NCBI RefSeq assembly: GCF_954871325.1
Contig: NC_088775.1
Location: 65,573,561-65,637,560 of the forward strand
DNA: 64,000 nt
From: Gordionus sp. m RMFG-2023
Taxonomy: Eukaryota; Nematomorpha; Gordioida; Chordodea; Parachordodidae
Direction of reading: 5' to 3'
Positions 59,401 to 64,000 of the stretch are shown here, in pieces. The notes beneath the pieces are model-generated. The model was not told the DNA's origin. It did no database searches and saw only the letters and a list, made by a program, of their open reading frames with translations. A program made the translations under genes and the position numbers. The stretch's first letter is position 1; each line of letters opens with the position of its first letter.

Positions 59401-61687
59401 AAACCTTTTGGATCACGAATCATCTACGGATAATGCGGCCTCCCGTTTTAACAAAGAACCTTTCCCCGTACCAGTCGAATCGGCCCAAAGATTAGCATGC
59501 GATCAATGGAAATACAAAAAGAAGTTGGCTCTGAATAATTTTAACGATAAAAATAGTAATATGGCCTCTGACAACGAACTAACCAATAACTTTAATATCC
59601 TCAATAAAAATATGATCGAAAATGAGGTCGTTATGGCCGCATTATTTTCAGTGGCCTACAAATACACTGATATTAAAGGTGCTTCAAAATATTTTAAAAT
59701 CCCGGAAGATAAACTTCAGGAATTTTACCAAACATTTAGCATGGGCAATATGACCAAATACGGTATAGGAGGAGAACTTGCACCTAATAATCAGTTCAAT
59801 TATCTTGGTTTCGATAAAAATGTTTTTTCGCCCAAACAACCTTCCTACGTTTGTGATAAATCTTTAGGGTATTATGATAAACCGAACAATCCCGAACTGC
59901 AAAATTCTCATCCAGAAGATCGGATCATTAATAGCAATTTTATAAATAAAGTCGGTAATCTAAGCAACAAAGAATCAAACGAAACTTTGGACTCAGCCCA
60001 TATGAAATTTGTGAATTCACACTCTTATAGAAACGATATAACAAAGAAACAGTCTAAATACACAAAATCTCAATTACAAAACATTACAACGGGAAGCAAC
60101 GGCTATTCAATGATGGGTGGTTCTTCAACTTCTAGTGACACGGTAAAAAACATTCAGAAAATAGGGTGCGACATTGTTACCAAGATGAATACACTCTATG
60201 ATGGGATAGACAATAAATTTTGGGGAAACCTTTTACAGCGTGAATCGTCTACAAATGATGTGGCTTACAACTTCGATAAGGATGTTTCCCCTCCGTTACC
60301 AGTCGAATCAGCTGAAAGATTATATGATCAATGGGTCAACAATAAGAAGTTGGCCCTAAATAATTTTAACGATAAAAATAGTAGTAATATGGCCTCGAAC
60401 AACGAACTAACAAATAACCTTAAGCTCAATAATAATAATATGATCGAGAATGAGGTTGTTATGGCCGCGCTATTTTCCGTGGCCTATAAATACATTGATA
60501 TAAAAGGTGCTTCCAAATATTTCAAAATTCCCGAAGATAAACTTCAGAAATATTACCAAACCTTTTGCATGGGTAATATGACGGAATTCGATATAGAAGA
60601 GCATGCTCCTAATAATCTGCTCAATAATCTAGGTTTCGATAAAACTATTTGCTCATTCAAACAACCACCCTACATATACAACAAATCTTTAAATTACTTA
60701 GAAAAAACGGACAACTCCGAGCTGGATTCTATTCCAAAAGATACTAACAATAATTTTGTTAATAAAGCAGGCAATAAAAGTTCAAGCGTTATTCCTAGCT
60801 TAGCCCATAAGAGATTTATGAATTCTCACTCTTCTAAAAAGGATATGGCCAAGAAACAATCATCCAAATACACAAAATCTCAATTAAAAAGCGCCATTTC
60901 AACAGTCATTCACGGCCAAAAAACGGTTGTACAGGCCTCAAAAATATATGGTATCCCATACAGGACACTTTATGACTATATAAGAAATTACAAGAGCACT
61001 CCGGACATATTTAACGATGACTTCGAAGAGGATTTTAATATTAAAAATGAGGAGGATAAAGTGGTAAAATATATTAATTCTGACATTCATTCCAACGAAA
61101 ATACCGATCGTTTTTATGACCATAAAGGAGCCCCTACCGATAATAACCAGCTTTCCGAAAATATAAAGCATAACAACGTTGATAAAAATAATGACGTAGA
61201 AGAAAAATTACCTATGTTGAACAAGAACGAGCAATTTGTTTCGAGTTCTTCTAAAGGTGAAGAGCCAGATTTCATGACGCCGGAAGACGTGATTAACAAT
61301 AACTGCGTATCTCCCAACAAGAGAAAAGCTAAATGGCCTTCTAAATTGCCTTCGACTACTATCATCAAAATGGAGGCTACTGAAGAACCTGATCAAAAAG
61401 TTACGCATCTCCCCTCAAGCGAAAATACGACTACTAGGAACGCCGATAATGTAAAATCGATTTCCACCGTCAATGCCAATATCCACAAGGAGATGGATGG
61501 TGATGGAATCGATGCCGAAAGCCATGATTTGAACCAAGATGTTGCCATAGGTAATGACCAGAGTTTAAACGGCGAGATTTGCAACAAAGTACTGTTCAAA
61601 AAGAAAAAATTTCCATGCCGCTCTTACCTGTACAAAAATATATCTAAAAGAGTTAAAATCAATCATGATACCAAAAGAACTGATTGA
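56126..61687 (+). CDS. Multi-pipsqueak (psq HTH) C2H2 zinc-finger nuclear protein, five exons
   Basis: Predicted join 56126-57043, 57303-57416, 57477-58235, 58467-58521, 58929-61687; every junction is GT-AG and every phase agrees (0,0,0,1), giving 1534 residues. Domains: three 40-residue repeats (1-124); basic RSRRRK near 152; acidic stretch about 190-280; psq helix-turn-helix split by intron 2 (309-356, YTREQLMKALEAVQ, then VPRSTLHHHL); C2H2 finger 361-381 (C-x2-C-x12-H-x3-H); second C2H2 finger 693-713; psq-like helices 845-885 and 1120-1160; canonical psq 1260-1302 (YTKSQLKSAISTV, then YGIPYRTLYDYI). Likely a nuclear DNA-binding regulator; its targets are unknown. No BTB domain is seen, unlike insect Pipsqueak. 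The start is uncertain: the frame is open back to 56069, and an acceptor-like AG at 56080-56081 allows an upstream exon. Confidence 0.85.
57303..57416 (+). other. Exon 2: first half of psq domain 1
   Basis: The 114-nt phase-0 exon codes for 38 residues, ASHKRGYYKAYTREQLMKAL onward to EQAAKFFK. Flanking signals are GTTAG before and AAG/GTAATT after. It was chosen because it completes a textbook psq helix-turn-helix with the first codons of exon 3. Confidence 0.9.
57417..57476 (+). other. 60-nt intron splitting psq domain 1
   Basis: Begins GTAATTTC and ends TTATTAG, phase 0. It separates helices 1-2 from the recognition helix (VPRSTLHHHL). Its short length shows what the other introns (259, 231 and 407 nt) can be compared with. 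Confidence 0.88.
59276..60890 (+). repeat. In-frame ~825-bp tandem duplication within exon 5
   Basis: Unit A is 59276-60100 and unit B 60101 to about 60890. Both run from GYSM(V/M)GGS through KNIQK.GCDIVTKMN, LYDGID.KFWGNLL, a psq-like helix pair (ASKYFKIPEDKLQ) and F.NSHS to KYTKSQL. Unit A stops inside the first helix of a psq domain that is complete only after unit B. Base differences are mostly third-position. Confidence 0.93.
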
Positions 61688-61923
61688 TACACCATTATTA
61701 ATTTAAACTATTTTCTACATTTTGTTGTAGATAGCCTTGATTTAAATTTACCTTTTTGGTTTTTTAATCACATAAAAAAAACAATGCATTTATTATGATA
61801 TAAAATACTTATATAAAATTTTTAAAAACTCATTTTTTTTTCCTTAGTATTAATTTTCCTTACAATTAAAAGACATTTAAATCATTGAATTTTTTTTTCT
61901 TTTGTATATTTTCTTCGAAAGTA

Positions 61924-61929
61924 AATAAA
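61924..61929 (+). promoter_or_regulatory. Candidate polyadenylation signal
   Basis: AATAAA about 240 nt past the stop codon of the psq gene. In DNA this AT-rich the hexamer arises often by chance. Confidence 0.4.
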
Positions 61930-63239
61930 CCTTTCAAATGTGATAAGGGAAAAATGATTTTAACAGATTTTTTTAACCAATTTAACAAAAACCAAATATA
62001 TTTTGCAATTTGAAAAAAAATTATTTATAATATTGTATTTGCATAAATTTTTATAACGACATTTATATTATAATACATAAATTAATAGTATAGAATATCA
62101 GGGATACATTTTTACTAAATTGAAAATTTTAAATAATTATGACAATCGAATTTATATCTTTTAATTATAATGAGAGGTCTTACTAAACCCACAACATGTA
62201 TTAATAAAATATATAAATGTGAAATACAAGTAATCGGGGACAAATCAATAGCAATTTAACGTGACCGATAGGGGTAGGTTGTTTTTTTTATAAATTTTAT
62301 TGGTGGGCTTTAGGCTAACTCTTTATTGGACTTTGAATTGGTTACCTTAAATTTCCCGGGAAACTATTAGGTTAAATTTCTCGGAAAATTTGGGAGGAAA
62401 AGTTGGAAATTTTCTTTTAAAAAAATAAGGTCAATATTGATTTTTTAAAATGTATTATTGAAAACTTTTAAGATGGAAACTATCACAGATCAGAACTTGA
62501 ACATCAGCAATTTGTCATTTGCAGAAGTTGCTTTCCCCATAAACTGGAAATTTGCTCTTATAAAAACTAGTTTCCTGTTCTAATCAATTTTTTTAAAATC
62601 CTATTTCAAGATTTCGAATTATCAGAAAAAATATTAAATTATGCCATTTCCTGCAAATATTTTTATCTTTTACCATTTATCATTAAAACTATGCCTGCCC
62701 ATTAGTGTACCCTACACGAAAATTTTTTTATTTCATCAAATAAATGATAAGATAAAATAAACTATTTTCTAATCTAAACCACAAATTTTAGAATCATCAT
62801 CAGAAGATGCTAAATAATGAATAAATTTACAATTCTCAGAATTTAGCAAGTCTTTAGATTTTTTAACATCCAGATCCATGTCATGTGTAATAATTACATC
62901 CCCCTTTTTAACCATGGTACAAATATTTTTCATTCAAAAATTTGATTCAAATGGTAAAATTCATAGATATCATTGATATTATCTTTACCAATATACTATA
63001 AAACGCATAAAAAAATTAATAATATTCGACACTATGCATTTAATACCCGCTATTATATGGGTTTTTTTCATTTACTCCGTTTCAAGGAAATTTAAGTTTT
63101 GAATTTATATATTTTTATACATTTTATAATATATTATAGAAAAATAATTTAATTAATTTTAAAATAATAAATAATCGAGACATTCGCAATAATATCCATG
63201 TAATAAAACAAATATTTAAGATAGTGAAGTTTTTAAGTA
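61930..63239. other. AT-rich downstream region
   Basis: No gene or repeat recognised. Confidence 0.5.
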
Positions 63240-64000
63240 AAAACTATTTTGACAAAGGTAAACCATAATGAAACACTTAGAAATCTTTAAAGTGAAACCT
63301 AAACCATGGAAATTTTCTTGAGACGATACAAATCATATCAAAAAATGATATAACACTTAAACATCATTCAGAAAAGGCTATTTTCAGAATCAAACGTGGA
63401 AAAGAAAAGTTAAAATTTCCAGATAAATCAAAATTCAAGGGAATCTCTAATAATTTTATATCAAAACTGTTAATAAGTTATTGATGATGTTTTAGGTAAA
63501 ATTAAGAATTAAGGGAGATGGTAACAAACAATTTAGTTTGTAAGTAAATAGTACAAGAGCAGCTGGTCTTGGCGAAAACAATTTATCTGGCTAAAAGAGC
63601 TATGTCTCAAAAAGAAATGAGTAAAACAAGGTGGTAAGCCGTGAAAAATACCTTAGATTGTTATATGATAAAACAACCTTACTCCCGATCTCTATAAGGT
63701 AAAAACAAACCTTATCGGTAGCTAATTCGTTGATTGAGAATCTGTGCAAATTCAAAAACGACTTTGATTTTTCTGAAATAATAGGGCGGCTCTAAATACA
63801 TTTAAACTAAAAATTTGAAAGATTTATAAGCTTGGAAAATGATCGAAGATGCTAAATAAAATAAAGCCATAAAAATGGCTACAACTTTAAATGAAAATAT
63901 TACTGATTTAAAGCTGCTAGATAAAATATAGATAATGAAATGCTAAAAACTAGAATAAGTCTAACAAGGTGGATGTAGATCAATGCAAAGATGTAGGTTC
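63240..64000 (+). pseudogene. Unassigned coding-like sequence at the window edge
   Basis: Base composition is less AT-rich than the flank, and plus-strand frames give protein-like but broken pieces: KVKPKPWKFS near 63290, KLKFPDKSKFKGISNNFISK near 63410, and AKRAMSQKEMSKTRW near 63590. I do not recognise the family. It may be a decayed gene copy or transposon that continues beyond the window. Confidence 0.3.

Overview
The window is very AT-rich, gene-poor, repeat-dense eukaryotic DNA. The only gene that looks alive has short introns, pipsqueak-type (psq) DNA-binding domains and C2H2 zinc fingers. The repeats are metazoan types: hAT, FLYWCH-MULE, piggyBac, mariner, APE-type LINEs and a Ty3/gypsy fossil. 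Together these point to an invertebrate animal with a compositionally extreme genome (cnidarian, arthropod or similar). The phylum cannot be fixed from the sequence alone.

Layout. 0-3.4 kb: AT-rich DNA with a decayed intronless copy of an RPAP3/SPAG1-like TPR co-chaperone gene (about 2440-3400). 3.4-13.7 kb: a purine-rich background repeat holding a 48-bp minisatellite, split by a LINE (5262-11774, 16-bp target duplication). That LINE is itself split in its 5' region by a hAT transposon (5424-8541, 8-bp duplication) containing a large internal inverted duplication of its own transposase. 13.7-22 kb: a 5'-truncated LINE, a mariner-like remnant, a Ty3/gypsy fossil split by a piggyBac-like element, and hAT-like ends. 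22-29.2 kb: a roughly 115-bp satellite arranged head-to-head, split by a hAT with AACGCGTT termini that carries a second BED-hAT inside its dimerisation domain; then a FLYWCH-MULE (26778-29206) whose ends are inverted CCCCGG/A-tract minisatellites. 29.8-32.8 kb: a non-coding LTR-element fossil whose one LTR carries a 579-bp palindromic MITE. 33.8 kb: a (GAAA)n tract of about 170 bp. 34-54 kb: non-coding AT-rich DNA with degenerate hAT/MITE families, a G-rich satellite (40.7-41.5 kb), a hAT remnant (45302-46754), and a second MULE copy (51450-52764) inside a CCCGGGCC-type MITE. A relative of that MITE nearby (53685-53975) preserves the empty site.

56.1-61.7 kb: one five-exon gene whose splice phases all agree, coding for a predicted 1534-residue nuclear protein with four psq-type helix-turn-helix units and two C2H2 fingers. 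An 825-bp in-frame tandem duplication inside the last exon differs mainly at silent positions, which indicates selection on both copies.

The main stories are the nested-insertion stratigraphy, with exact target duplications for several elements, the satellite-ended MULE family, the hairpin-forming hAT, and the multi-psq zinc-finger gene. No tRNA, rRNA or CRISPR array was seen.
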